Below, piece after piece: positions 33,252 to 41,753 of a DNA stretch of 64,000 bases. Positions within the stretch are counted from its first letter, which is position 1. Each line of letters opens with the position of its first letter. The notes beneath the pieces were generated by a model that worked only from the letters and a program-made list of their open reading frames with translations, searched no databases and was not told where the DNA came from. The position numbers and the translations under genes are program-made. The stretch is from an uncultured Candidatus Melainabacteria bacterium (GTDB taxonomy: Bacteria > Cyanobacteriota > Vampirovibrionia > Gastranaerophilales > Gastranaerophilaceae), in contig CAKULF010000001.1 in NCBI GenBank assembly GCA_934667125.1, positions 124,001 through 188,000 of the forward strand. Reading direction: 5' to 3'.

Positions 33252-35276
33252 CTAACTGTTTAAAGCTGTAATAATTTTCGATAAATCGTTGGCATAATTT
33301 GAACTATGACAACTCTTTAACATTGTAACACAATTGTTTTCGGCGGAATATTTATTTACATATTCACTTATCGAGCGAGTTATCGCTTCAAAAGAACTAT
33401 TTGAAACTTTAGGTAAACAAACAAAATACTCGCCATTTTTAGCCACTTCTTTTGATAAAGTTGTTAAATTTAAGAGCTTATTTTCTTTTAATTCATCAAC
33501 CAATTTTTGAAGATTATCACTTTTGATTTTTATTATTCCAACGTCACTATTTGTAACTAAATAATGCGATAAATCCATAATAAATTTTTTATAGTCATCC
33601 TCAAAAGGCAATAATACCGAGAATTTTGAGCCGATTTTTTCCTTACTTTCAACATAAATAAAACCTAGATGAAAATCGACAAGCTGTTTTGTAATGGTTA
33701 AACCAAGCCCAACTCCGCCATTGTTGCGCTTTAAGGACGATTCAATTTGAGAAAATTTATCAAATATTTTTGGAATATCTTCATTTTTAATTCCAATTCC
33801 ATTATCCTTGACGGAAATTTTTAAATATTTTCCGCAAACGCTTGCATAAGGTGAAATAAGCTCGTCTTTATCAATATCCTTATCTTCAACAGTTTCAACC
33901 GTAATTTCAATTTTTCCGTCGTTTGGGGTGAATTTTAAAGAATTTGAAACAAGATTAGATAAAATCTGCTCAATTCTTCTAATATCGGCATAAATCGGCA
34001 TTATTTGAGTATTTATATCAAGCGAAATTGAAATATTTTTTTCTTTTGCGACTTGGCAAAATGTCTTATATAAAAGTTCCAAAGATGGCGTTATATCAAC
34101 ACTTTTATATTTAAAATCGAGTTTTCCTGTTTGTATTCTTGATAAATCTAATAAATCTTCAATAATTCCCGACAACCTTTGGATATTGCGTTTTGCCATA
34201 GAAACAAAATTTCTTGTATCAGGCGTGATTTCGCCTGCTTGATTAGATAAAACAATTTCAAGAGAGTTATTTATAGGTGTCAGAGGGGTTCTAAGCTCAT
34301 GGGAAACAATAGAAACGAATTCCGATTTTAATTTTTCAAGTTTTTCAAGTTTTTTATTTGCAACTGAAATTTCTTGATATAATTTTGCACTTCTTAATGG
34401 CAGAGCGACTTGATGAGCAATAGATTGAAAACAAGTAACGTCTTCTGTTGAAAACGGGGTTTTGCGATATAGTTCAATAACCGCAAAAAAGTCGTTTCCA
34501 ACCTTAATTGGGGCGCTTAATGTATCATAATTAAAAACTTCAAGCCCCAACATCTTGTTAGAACGCTCCTGCTTTACTTTTTGAACAACTTCAATAGAAT
34601 TATCGTCAAACGCAAAAGTTGAAGACAATTCCTCTAAATAAGCTTTATAGTTTAATATTGAACGAATTTTAAAAGCATTTATTAGGTTTTCACTGGGTTT
34701 ATGGATGGTATTCAGCCTGATAACTGGATTTAGCAAAGGATTTACGATAATCAAAGAAGATATATCAAAACTCAAAGTTTTATCCATTGCTTCGAGCATA
34801 ATGTCGTAAAGCTTGTCAGCGTCGAGCGTTCCAGTAAATTGAGAGCTTGTATTATATAAAACATTTAATTGATAAAGACTTCTTGAAAGTTCCTTATTGT
34901 TTTCCGATAACCTATCTAAAGATTGTTTAATTTTAAAATGCGAATTTAGAACATTTTTAACGACATTTTCCTTTAAAGGCAGGGTTATCAAGCCATCCGC
35001 CAAATTCAAAAATTCAATATTATTATCATTTTCAATCAAAAAAACGATTTGGGTGTTATATATAATTGAGCTTGATTTCAATTGACGAATAATATACTCG
35101 CAATCCTTGCTATATGGGTCAGTTAGGATAATATCCGGCATGAAATTTGAAATTTGCACAATAATATCGGAACTATTTCCGCTATTTTCGCTCAGGCAAT
35201 AGTTTTCGTCGTTTAAAAAATTATTTATTTGCTTTTTAATTTCATTGTTATCAATCAGGGTATAAATTTTAATCAT
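33252..35276 (-). CDS. Sensor histidine kinase with N-terminal receiver-like and GAF domains
   Basis: 674 residues, no membrane segment, so a cytoplasmic sensor. Residues 1-115 are a receiver-like fold (DIILTDP) that may be degenerate. Around 140-300 is a GAF-type domain. The phospho-acceptor is H326 in SHELRTPLTPINN; the ATPase has the N box NLVSNSLKFTPND, the G1 box VKDNGIGI and G2 box GGVGLGL. About 100 further residues follow, without an obvious domain. It heads the kinase-regulator-ATPase operon. TAAAAT ends 6 nt before the ATG, and no ribosome site is seen. Confidence 0.88.
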   Translation of the reverse strand: MIKIYTLIDNNEIKKQINNFLNDENYCLSENSGNSSDIIVQISNFMPDIILTDPYSKDCEYIIRQLKSSSIIYNTQIVFLIENDNNIEFLNLADGLITLPLKENVVKNVLNSHFKIKQSLDRLSENNKELSRSLYQLNVLYNTSSQFTGTLDADKLYDIMLEAMDKTLSFDISSLIIVNPLLNPVIRLNTIHKPSENLINAFKIRSILNYKAYLEELSSTFAFDDNSIEVVQKVKQERSNKMLGLEVFNYDTLSAPIKVGNDFFAVIELYRKTPFSTEDVTCFQSIAHQVALPLRSAKLYQEISVANKKLEKLEKLKSEFVSIVSHELRTPLTPINNSLEIVLSNQAGEITPDTRNFVSMAKRNIQRLSGIIEDLLDLSRIQTGKLDFKYKSVDITPSLELLYKTFCQVAKEKNISISLDINTQIMPIYADIRRIEQILSNLVSNSLKFTPNDGKIEITVETVEDKDIDKDELISPYASVCGKYLKISVKDNGIGIKNEDIPKIFDKFSQIESSLKRNNGGVGLGLTITKQLVDFHLGFIYVESKEKIGSKFSVLLPFEDDYKKFIMDLSHYLVTNSDVGIIKIKSDNLQKLVDELKENKLLNLTTLSKEVAKNGEYFVCLPKVSNSSFEAITRSISEYVNKYSAENNCVTMLKSCHSSNYANDLSKIITALNS

Positions 35277-35282
35277 AATAAA

Positions 35283-35311
35283 ATTTTAGTAAATTGATTA
35301 AAGAAAGGCAA
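35283..35311 (-). promoter_or_regulatory. Promoter of the histidine kinase operon (leaderless)
   Basis: Minus strand: TTGCCT (35306-35311), 17 nt, TAAAAT (35283-35288), 6 nt, ATG at 35276. Confidence 0.5.
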
Positions 35312-35336
35312 TTTTTATAAGTTTTGGTAATAATTA

Positions 35337-36704
35337 TTAATAATATGTATTTTGCCTAAATTGCTCGCTTGGCAAAGTTATATTCTTTTCAAGAATTAAA
35401 TCTGCTTGAGTTTTTTTGTTTTGACTTAACTTAATTAAAGGTTGAAGATATTCTCTTTCATTGGCTTGAAGATTGAATTGAGCAATGTTTAAGAGCATTT
35501 CAACAACATCCCAACCCGTATGTTTTTTATCAACAAACACATCAAGCCCGTATTTTGCGATTAATTTTGAATTTTGAAAATTTGAAGAGTTATTTAAGAA
35601 TTTAAAAATATTTAAAGTTTTTTTGGAATCTTGCAAAAATAAACCTTTATATAAAGCGCAATATGCAATAGCATACTTAGTTTCAGCGCTATCGTGGTTT
35701 CTAATTTCAATATATTTTTTAACTCTAATATCAGGGAAACAAAGGCTCTGATGAAGAATATAGTCATTCAAAGTTGCATAATAGCCCATATAGCCGTTTT
35801 TCATAAATTCACTAAAATTAACTTTACCGTTAAATGGAATTATTTTATTGTCCCGAACTATATATATAATCGGGATTTCAAGGATTTTTTCAACATAAGA
35901 AGAAACAACATCAAAACGAGTTTTAAAATTATTCAACCCATCAAAAATATCGTTATAAAAATAATTACATCTATCATTATCGGTATAGTGCCAAATATGC
36001 GCCCTTGTTGATTTATAGCCCGATAGAGAATTATTTTCAAAAACAGAATTAGCGCTCAAACCCATAATATAAGGCGAAATTTGATTTAAAAGTTTTAGCT
36101 TATAATATAAATCAGAATTATCAAAATAGTCGATATTGACTTGAATTCCTGCTGTTTTTCTCATCATTTTTTGCGACAATTCGCCATTTTGGCTATATGG
36201 AAGATATTTATCCATTATTAAATAGCGCTTTTTATTCAACAATTCAATATCTTCAATATCATCAATCGGATTGACACCAGTGGAAAGAAAAACAACATCA
36301 TAAATTTTAGCTATTTGATTTGATAAATCAACTAATTCAAATAATTTTTTTTCAATATCTTCGATATTTTTATATGGTTTTAAGCTGATTTCCAATTGGC
36401 AAGCAGGTTCTAAGGAAATTGAATTTCCAATTTCATCAAACGCACCAATTACAACATTATCATCGTACAAAATAGTCCAATCAAGGCTATATGCCATTTG
36501 TTCCACAATTTTTTGAACTTTATAAACAGGAGCGGTTTTTAGGGTATTTTTATCTAAACTAATTCTTTCATATTCAACACCAAGTGTTAAATCGGTCGAA
36601 TTTGTTTTATAAAAATCCTTAATATCTTTTAATTTTAACTTTTTAAAGTCGCAATTATAGGTGTTGGCTTTGTTTTCAAGTTGTTTTTCTTTAAAAATGT
36701 TCAT
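35337..36704 (-). CDS. Glutamate-cysteine ligase-like protein (GCS2 type)
   Basis: 455 residues. TLGVEYERISLD (about 39-50) matches the glutamate-binding start of the GCS family, SLEPACQLEISLKPYKNIEDIE is the conserved acidic core, and KSTRAHIWHY plus YIEIRNHD are the binding segments seen in the plant/alpha-proteobacterial and EgtA-like ligases. It should make gamma-glutamylcysteine; the start of a glutathione-like thiol would fit with the disulfide reductase at 7543. No glutathione synthetase is in the window. A TAATAT ends 6 nt before the ATG; divergent from rsmA. Confidence 0.8.
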   Translation of the reverse strand: MNIFKEKQLENKANTYNCDFKKLKLKDIKDFYKTNSTDLTLGVEYERISLDKNTLKTAPVYKVQKIVEQMAYSLDWTILYDDNVVIGAFDEIGNSISLEPACQLEISLKPYKNIEDIEKKLFELVDLSNQIAKIYDVVFLSTGVNPIDDIEDIELLNKKRYLIMDKYLPYSQNGELSQKMMRKTAGIQVNIDYFDNSDLYYKLKLLNQISPYIMGLSANSVFENNSLSGYKSTRAHIWHYTDNDRCNYFYNDIFDGLNNFKTRFDVVSSYVEKILEIPIIYIVRDNKIIPFNGKVNFSEFMKNGYMGYYATLNDYILHQSLCFPDIRVKKYIEIRNHDSAETKYAIAYCALYKGLFLQDSKKTLNIFKFLNNSSNFQNSKLIAKYGLDVFVDKKHTGWDVVEMLLNIAQFNLQANEREYLQPLIKLSQNKKTQADLILEKNITLPSEQFRQNTYY

Positions 36705-36789
36705 AAAAAAATATTATCATGAACAACTTTATTTCAAGTTAGCCAAATAAATATATTTATTTAAAAAATTTTTAATATAAAATTAAATT

Positions 36790-37629
36790 ATGGACCTAAC
36801 CTATACATTAAGAGCAAAAAATTTCAAAACAAAAAAATCACTCGGTCAAAACTTTTTAACAGATAGTTCAATCGTTGATTTTATTGCAAATTTCGCTAAT
36901 CCCAATGATGAAATTCTTGAAATCGGACCGGGGATTGGTTTTGTGACGGAACAATTAGTAAAAACCGCCAAAAAAGTTGTCGCAGTTGAAATTGACAAAG
37001 ATGCTATTAAAGTTTTAAATAAAAATCTTTCAAAATATGAAAATTTTACTCTTGTTGAAAAAGACATATTAAAAACTTCTCTTGATGAATTAGGCTTTAA
37101 TGCCGATAAAATCAAGGTTATAGCCAATATTCCATATTACATTACAAGCCCAATTTTAGTTCATTTATTGGGTGAAATTGATGAAATTAATCATTCAAAC
37201 AGAACAAAAATTTCTCAAATGATTTTAATGGTTCAAAAAGAAGTTGCAGATAGGCTTGTAGCCAATAAAAATTCAGCCAATAAAGAATATGGAAAACTAT
37301 CAATTTTAGCTCAAATGTATAGTGATGTTGAAATTGTTAAATTTGTTCCTAAAAAGTGTTTTTCGCCAAGCCCAAAGGTTGATAGCGCCATTGTTAAATT
37401 TACAATAAACGACAAACCAAAATGTGAAATAACAAGATTATTAAAAAGAACAATTAAGGCAATTTTTATGACAAGAAGAAAAAACATCAAAAATTCGCTT
37501 TCAATCGGAGGTTTTCAAGAAGTTGAAAAAGCGCTTGAAAACTGCTCTATAGACAAAAACACAAGAGGCGAAAAATTATCCATCGAAGAAATTTTAAAAA
37601 TTGCAAAAGCACTTGAGGAATTCAACTAA
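36790..37629 (+). CDS. rsmA: 16S rRNA dimethyladenosine transferase (KsgA)
   Basis: Dimethylates A1518 and A1519 near the 3' end of 16S rRNA. The KSLGQNFLTDSSIVDFIA start and ILEIGPGIGFVTEQL (SAM motif I) are family hallmarks, and NIPY is the catalytic motif IV. 279 residues. A TAAAAT ends 6 nt before the ATG and there is no Shine-Dalgarno. The stop overlaps the ispE start by one base (TAATG). Confidence 0.96.
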   Translation: MDLTYTLRAKNFKTKKSLGQNFLTDSSIVDFIANFANPNDEILEIGPGIGFVTEQLVKTAKKVVAVEIDKDAIKVLNKNLSKYENFTLVEKDILKTSLDELGFNADKIKVIANIPYYITSPILVHLLGEIDEINHSNRTKISQMILMVQKEVADRLVANKNSANKEYGKLSILAQMYSDVEIVKFVPKKCFSPSPKVDSAIVKFTINDKPKCEITRLLKRTIKAIFMTRRKNIKNSLSIGGFQEVEKALENCSIDKNTRGEKLSIEEILKIAKALEEFN

Positions 37630-38411
37630 TGAAGCAAATAAAAATAAAATGTCCCGCAAAAATAAATTTAGATTTAAGAGTCTTCAAAAAAGATGAAACA
37701 ACAGGTTTCCATCCGATTAAAAGCATTATGCAGACAATCAATCTGTTTGATAATTTGACAATTAAATTGCTAGATAAGGCGGATATAATTTTAAACGGCG
37801 ATAGCAAAGAAATTCCCTACAATGAGGATAATATATGCTATAAAGCCGCAAAACTTTTCCTAGACACAATTAAAGCAAAAAACGGTTGCGAGATTAATAT
37901 TGAGAAAAACATTCCCGTTTGTGCTGGTTTAGCAGGCGGTTCAACAGATGCAGCAGGTGTTTTATATGGTTTAAACAAGCTATACAACAATGTTTTATCT
38001 AATGAAAAATTGCATAAATTAGCAGCTTCCCTTGGTTCGGACTTGAATTTTTGCCTTAAAGGCGGAACGGCTTTATGCACCAATAGAGGCGAAAAACTAA
38101 CAACTATGCCATTTTACAACTTCAAATTATCACTTGTTAAGCCAAAAAACCTAAAAATACCGGCAAAAACCGCTTACCAAGCATTTGACGAATTAAATGT
38201 TGAATCTAATATGCGAAATGACCTTGAATTTGCGCTTTTAGATAAATATGAAGAATTGAAATATTTACACGAACTCGGACTTCAAATGTCAGGCTCGGGT
38301 CCAACCTATTTTCTAAGGGATAAGAACTTTGATGTTGAGGTTGATAGCTCAAAATACTTGATAATAAACGATTTGCACTCTGTCAATCATGGTATTATAG
38401 AAGAAAAATAG
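37629..38411 (+). CDS. ispE: 4-diphosphocytidyl-2-C-methyl-D-erythritol kinase
   Basis: GHMP kinase of the MEP isoprenoid pathway. PAKINLDLRV is the substrate site and PVCAGLAGGSTDAAGVL is the GHMP ATP-binding loop. The C-terminal motif is MSGSGPTYF. 260 residues, at the short end. It is coupled to rsmA by a one-base overlap, a common pairing. Together with ispH it shows that this organism uses the MEP route. Confidence 0.95.
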   Translation: MKQIKIKCPAKINLDLRVFKKDETTGFHPIKSIMQTINLFDNLTIKLLDKADIILNGDSKEIPYNEDNICYKAAKLFLDTIKAKNGCEINIEKNIPVCAGLAGGSTDAAGVLYGLNKLYNNVLSNEKLHKLAASLGSDLNFCLKGGTALCTNRGEKLTTMPFYNFKLSLVKPKNLKIPAKTAYQAFDELNVESNMRNDLEFALLDKYEELKYLHELGLQMSGSGPTYFLRDKNFDVEVDSSKYLIINDLHSVNHGIIEEK

Positions 38412-38506
38412 AAAATTTTTATAAGAAATACCTCTTTAATATATCGGTTTTATATACTTTTTGTAAAGTTTTGTAACAAAAACGCAATTATTTTATTATA
38501 ATTTAG

Positions 38507-38535
38507 CAATTTATAAGAAAAAAAATACTTTATTT
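38507..38535 (+). promoter_or_regulatory. Bipartite motif CAATTTA-N11-ATACTTTA upstream of coiled-coil copy 2
   Basis: CAATTTA at 38507-38513, 11 nt, ATACTTTA at 38525-38532, followed by TTTTATT. Same spacing as the copies at 44253, 46070 and 58896. It lies about 75 bp before the ATG. A TATAAT lies just upstream (38497-38502), preceded by TGTAAAGTTTTGTAAC. Confidence 0.6.
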
Positions 38536-38606
38536 TATTGTAAGAAAATAAAGCTTACAAAACACAACACACAAGTTACACAAAACTATCAAGAAAGAGG
38601 TCGAAA

Positions 38607-39092
38607 ATGGGCTGGGTCACACTCACCTTAAGAAAGCAAGGGCTAAAGCAACAAAGCAACGCTTATGAGTTGCAGTTACTTCAAATCTCTAGCAAAAGAA
38701 GAAGTTTAGCTAGGAACAAAACAGCAAAACTAGCTGCTCTAAAAGCAGAAAAATCAGGATCATTAATGGATATTGATGATAAATACCAAACAGCAAAAGT
38801 TAATTATCAAGATGCGCTAAAAAACAAAGATATCGATCAACAAGATTTGCAATCTGCACAATTTGAATATCAAAACGCCAAAGAAGAATACGAAGCTCAA
38901 AAAGCAGCAATCACTGACTATATTGAAACCGAACAAGATGAAATTGAATCAGATGTAACGGATCAAGAAACAGAATTAGACCAAGAACAAACAAGAATTG
39001 AAGCGTTGTTACAATCTGTTAACCAAGAAATCGAAAGCGTTGGTCAACAAATCGGCTCCGACATTCAAGCTTCAACAATCAAGTTCAGCTAA
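38607..39092 (+). CDS. Coiled-coil protein, MGWVTLTLRKQ family, copy 2
   Basis: 161 residues. It starts MGWVTLTLRKQ and ends IKFS, like the 172-residue protein at 9467-9985, and between shares the pattern YQTAK-x-x-YQ-x-x-LKNK, YEAQKAAITDYIE, then DQETELDQEQTRIEALLQSV. It is otherwise a charged, Gln-rich coiled coil with no signal peptide. Copy 2 lacks the Ser/Asp linker of copy 1. The strict N-terminal sequence hints at an interaction or export signal. Good ribosome binding site AGAGGTCG. It is followed by a bidirectional terminator shared with the EF-hand gene. Confidence 0.75.
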   Translation: MGWVTLTLRKQGLKQQSNAYELQLLQISSKRRSLARNKTAKLAALKAEKSGSLMDIDDKYQTAKVNYQDALKNKDIDQQDLQSAQFEYQNAKEEYEAQKAAITDYIETEQDEIESDVTDQETELDQEQTRIEALLQSVNQEIESVGQQIGSDIQASTIKFS

Positions 39093-39132
39093 GCTTAGCG
39101 GCCTAAACGATAGCAGTGTAAAATGTGTTAAT

Positions 39133-39165
39133 AAAAAAGCCTTGGGCAAAACCAAGGCTTTTTTT
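39133..39165. terminator. Bidirectional terminator
   Basis: Stem AAAAAAGCCTTGG / CCAAGGCTTTTTT with a 6-nt loop, between the convergent ends of the coiled-coil and EF-hand genes. Confidence 0.9.
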
Positions 39166-39177
39166 AATATGATTTTT

Positions 39178-39720
39178 TTATTTTTTAAATACCCTATCTT
39201 CAGAACTTGTGCTTTCTTTAGAAGAATTAACAGAGCTTGTATCATAAAACAAAGACATTTTATTAGGGTCAATTTTTGGATATTTGTCCTTAACGTCCTT
39301 AATTTCTTGATTTATACGATAAGCATTTATTTCGCCTTGAGTAATTCTTCCGTCATGATTTACATCAATTTCGTTAAAGTTTGATAAAACAGTGTCTAAA
39401 AGGCTGGACATAGAAGAACTTCCGCTTGAGCATAGTTGAGAAAGTTCAGCATAAGTCATACCTTGGGTTTTTAATTTTGTAGCGTAGCTGCTTAAATCAG
39501 ATTGAGAAATTTTTCCGTCGCCATCTGTATCAATTTGATTGAAATTCGTCATCATATAACCACGGAAAGTTTGATTAACAGTGTATTTGATGTTTTTATC
39601 AGATGGATTTAAAAGGTCATTCAACGATAAACCGTCTGTTCCGTTTAACATCAATAAATAATTTGAATTTAAACCTGAAATTGCGCTAGTAAATAAACTT
39701 GTACCTATAAAATTCGCCAT
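39178..39720 (-). CDS. EF-hand calcium-binding protein
   Basis: 180 residues with two EF-hand loops: D64-T-D-G-D-G-K-I-S-Q-S-D75 (position 12 is Asp instead of Glu) and D119-V-N-H-D-G-R-I-T-Q-G-E130 (canonical). A Ser-rich linker (97-107) separates them. There is no Sec signal. It probably binds calcium; in bacteria such pairs are common in secreted proteins with dockerin-like loops, and the nearby coiled-coil gene suggests a structural role at the cell surface, but that is inference. The ATG has a GAGG site. Confidence 0.75.
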   Translation of the reverse strand: MANFIGTSLFTSAISGLNSNYLLMLNGTDGLSLNDLLNPSDKNIKYTVNQTFRGYMMTNFNQIDTDGDGKISQSDLSSYATKLKTQGMTYAELSQLCSSGSSSMSSLLDTVLSNFNEIDVNHDGRITQGEINAYRINQEIKDVKDKYPKIDPNKMSLFYDTSSVNSSKESTSSEDRVFKK

Positions 39721-39791
39721 AATAATACCTCACTTTTTTATAAATATAATGTTATTTTTGAAAAAGTAAAACCAATAAATGTATGAAAATT

Positions 39792-39820
39792 TTTACACAA
39801 ATTTAAGATTTTGCTAGAAT
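39792..39820 (+). promoter_or_regulatory. Promoter of the membrane glycosyltransferase gene (leaderless)
   Basis: TTTACA (39792-39797), 17 nt, TGC-extended TAGAAT (39815-39820), then 6 nt and the GTG start. Confidence 0.65.
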
Positions 39821-39826
39821 TAGTTT

Positions 39827-41671
39827 GTGAAAAAGTTTTTAAAAGAAAATTATATACTTATTTTAATCTTGCTTTTAGGCTTTATTTTAAGGTTTAACGG
39901 TGATTTATTTACTCAAGGGTATATGTTTGATGAGCTTGCAATGGTTTCAATTGCAAAAACCAATTTTCCGATTGAAATTTTTAAAACTATATCAAAATTA
40001 GACTACCATGCGCCTTTATATTACATCATAGCACACGTTTTCACCTATTTTAAAAACGAATATTTATATTTAAGATTATTAAATTTAATATTTTCTATTT
40101 TTAATATTTTTATATTTTATAAAATTGGAAAACTGTTAAATAGCAAACGTCTTGGCTATTTTTTAGCTTTAGCTTTGGCAGTATCACATATTCAAATTGC
40201 AACCGTCAGTTTTGTAAAATTCTATTGTCTTTGCTTTTTACTATTTTCAATCAGCGCATATTATTTAATTAAAATAATTAAGAAAAACAAGGGTTATTTT
40301 ACTTTTGGAATATCAAATTTATTTTTCATTCTGAGCGCCACATTGGGCGGTTTTATAGTGTTTTTTAAATATTTAGTTTTATTTTTCACCTCGAAAGAAA
40401 AGAAAAAACTTGCTAAATCCTTTTTAATCGCATTTTTGGGATTTATATTATATTTGCCGATTTTAATTTCTCAAACAATAAATTCATTCAATAACATCCT
40501 AAGTCCACACGGAAATTACGTCAACTTTTCGATATTATCAGCGTATAATTTTTTAAACGATTATTTTTCGCCTTTAATAAATTTTTGCTGTAATGCTGAA
40601 ACAATAAGCGCTTGCGGAGTTTTGCTTGATGTTATATCCAAACCAAATTTATTTTCAATAATGTTTTTAACTTTCTATTCAATAATACCCGTTGTTCTAG
40701 CCCTGTTTTTAATCTTTAAAACAGTTAAAAATAATAAAATTTCAAAAATATTATTTATGATTTCTATTTTAATTTTTTGTTTTTATATTATACTCTCAAA
40801 GCTTGATATAGTCGGCTTTATCCCGATTTACATATATCCTGTCGGCTTAATTTTAATCATTCTAACATTCACTTCAATTGAAGAAATTAAAAACAAAAAA
40901 ATTAAATATTTTATCTTGATTTACCTTATTTTAAGCCAATTAACAATAACAAACTATTATCCGATTGAAAAAAGAAACATAGATAAAGCCAAGATATATC
41001 AGGTTTTCGACGTTTATTTTAAAGAACATGATATAAAATCAACTCCGATTATTTCAACAAACGGCGCAAGATTTTTAAAATATTATTACAACGACAAAAA
41101 TATAATTGATTTTGATAATGAAAAAATGGGTGCAACCAATGGGCGAGAGTTTTTTGAGCTTATTTTTTCAAAAGAAAGTTCAAAAATTGTAAATAAATAT
41201 AATATTAGAAAAATTATTAGCCCATATATTCTAAACAACAAGGTTGACAAGGATTTTGAAGAATATTTTAATAAAAACGTTTTAGATAAAGTTAAGAAAA
41301 ATAAAACAATAGTTTTTGCGTTTAACGCAGCCGAAAACCCTTTTATATCAACTAAAAACGAGATGATTGAGGTTTTAAAAAGTCCAAATTATAATCCGCA
41401 TTTAACTGTTTCAAATATTAAAGAAGGGCTAAATCCAAATCCTGCAATTGATAGCGGAGATATATCCGAGGTTATTATGTCTTATGGATATTATAATTTG
41501 ATTAATTTGCTTGAAAAAAATTTCAAAAGAACAAAAGTTGAACAATATTTTTATATGTCAAATCAAATTTATGAAAAACAAGCAGAAACATCATCCAATC
41601 GCCAATCTACAATGTTTTTAGCGCAAAATGCAAGATTTTGTTGGATTTTTGTAACATATCAAAAACAATAA
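39827..41671 (+). CDS. GT39/ArnT-like membrane glycosyltransferase
   Basis: 614 residues starting with GTG. About 11 membrane helices fill residues 10-385, after which a soluble C-terminal domain of about 230 residues follows. The first loop carries an acidic residue in MFDELAMVSIAK and the HAPLYY segment, like the catalytic loop of GT-C enzymes that use polyprenyl-phosphate sugars (PMT/ArnT/GT83). It probably transfers a sugar to lipid or protein on the outer side of the membrane. The 526-residue protein at 46130 has a similar layout, so the two may work on the same glycan. Confidence 0.65.
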   Translation: MKKFLKENYILILILLLGFILRFNGDLFTQGYMFDELAMVSIAKTNFPIEIFKTISKLDYHAPLYYIIAHVFTYFKNEYLYLRLLNLIFSIFNIFIFYKIGKLLNSKRLGYFLALALAVSHIQIATVSFVKFYCLCFLLFSISAYYLIKIIKKNKGYFTFGISNLFFILSATLGGFIVFFKYLVLFFTSKEKKKLAKSFLIAFLGFILYLPILISQTINSFNNILSPHGNYVNFSILSAYNFLNDYFSPLINFCCNAETISACGVLLDVISKPNLFSIMFLTFYSIIPVVLALFLIFKTVKNNKISKILFMISILIFCFYIILSKLDIVGFIPIYIYPVGLILIILTFTSIEEIKNKKIKYFILIYLILSQLTITNYYPIEKRNIDKAKIYQVFDVYFKEHDIKSTPIISTNGARFLKYYYNDKNIIDFDNEKMGATNGREFFELIFSKESSKIVNKYNIRKIISPYILNNKVDKDFEEYFNKNVLDKVKKNKTIVFAFNAAENPFISTKNEMIEVLKSPNYNPHLTVSNIKEGLNPNPAIDSGDISEVIMSYGYYNLINLLEKNFKRTKVEQYFYMSNQIYEKQAETSSNRQSTMFLAQNARFCWIFVTYQKQ

Positions 41672-41753
41672 TATTAAATTACTTGCCAATATTCGTTTTT
41701 GTGTGAAAATTAGATTATAATTGAAGATAGTATCAATAGAAAAGGAAAAAAAT

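Noticed and set aside
41721..41753. N-terminal extension of EF-G from a TTG
   Set aside because: The extra 11 residues include the ribosome binding site region; the ATG at 41754 matches the known start of EF-G.
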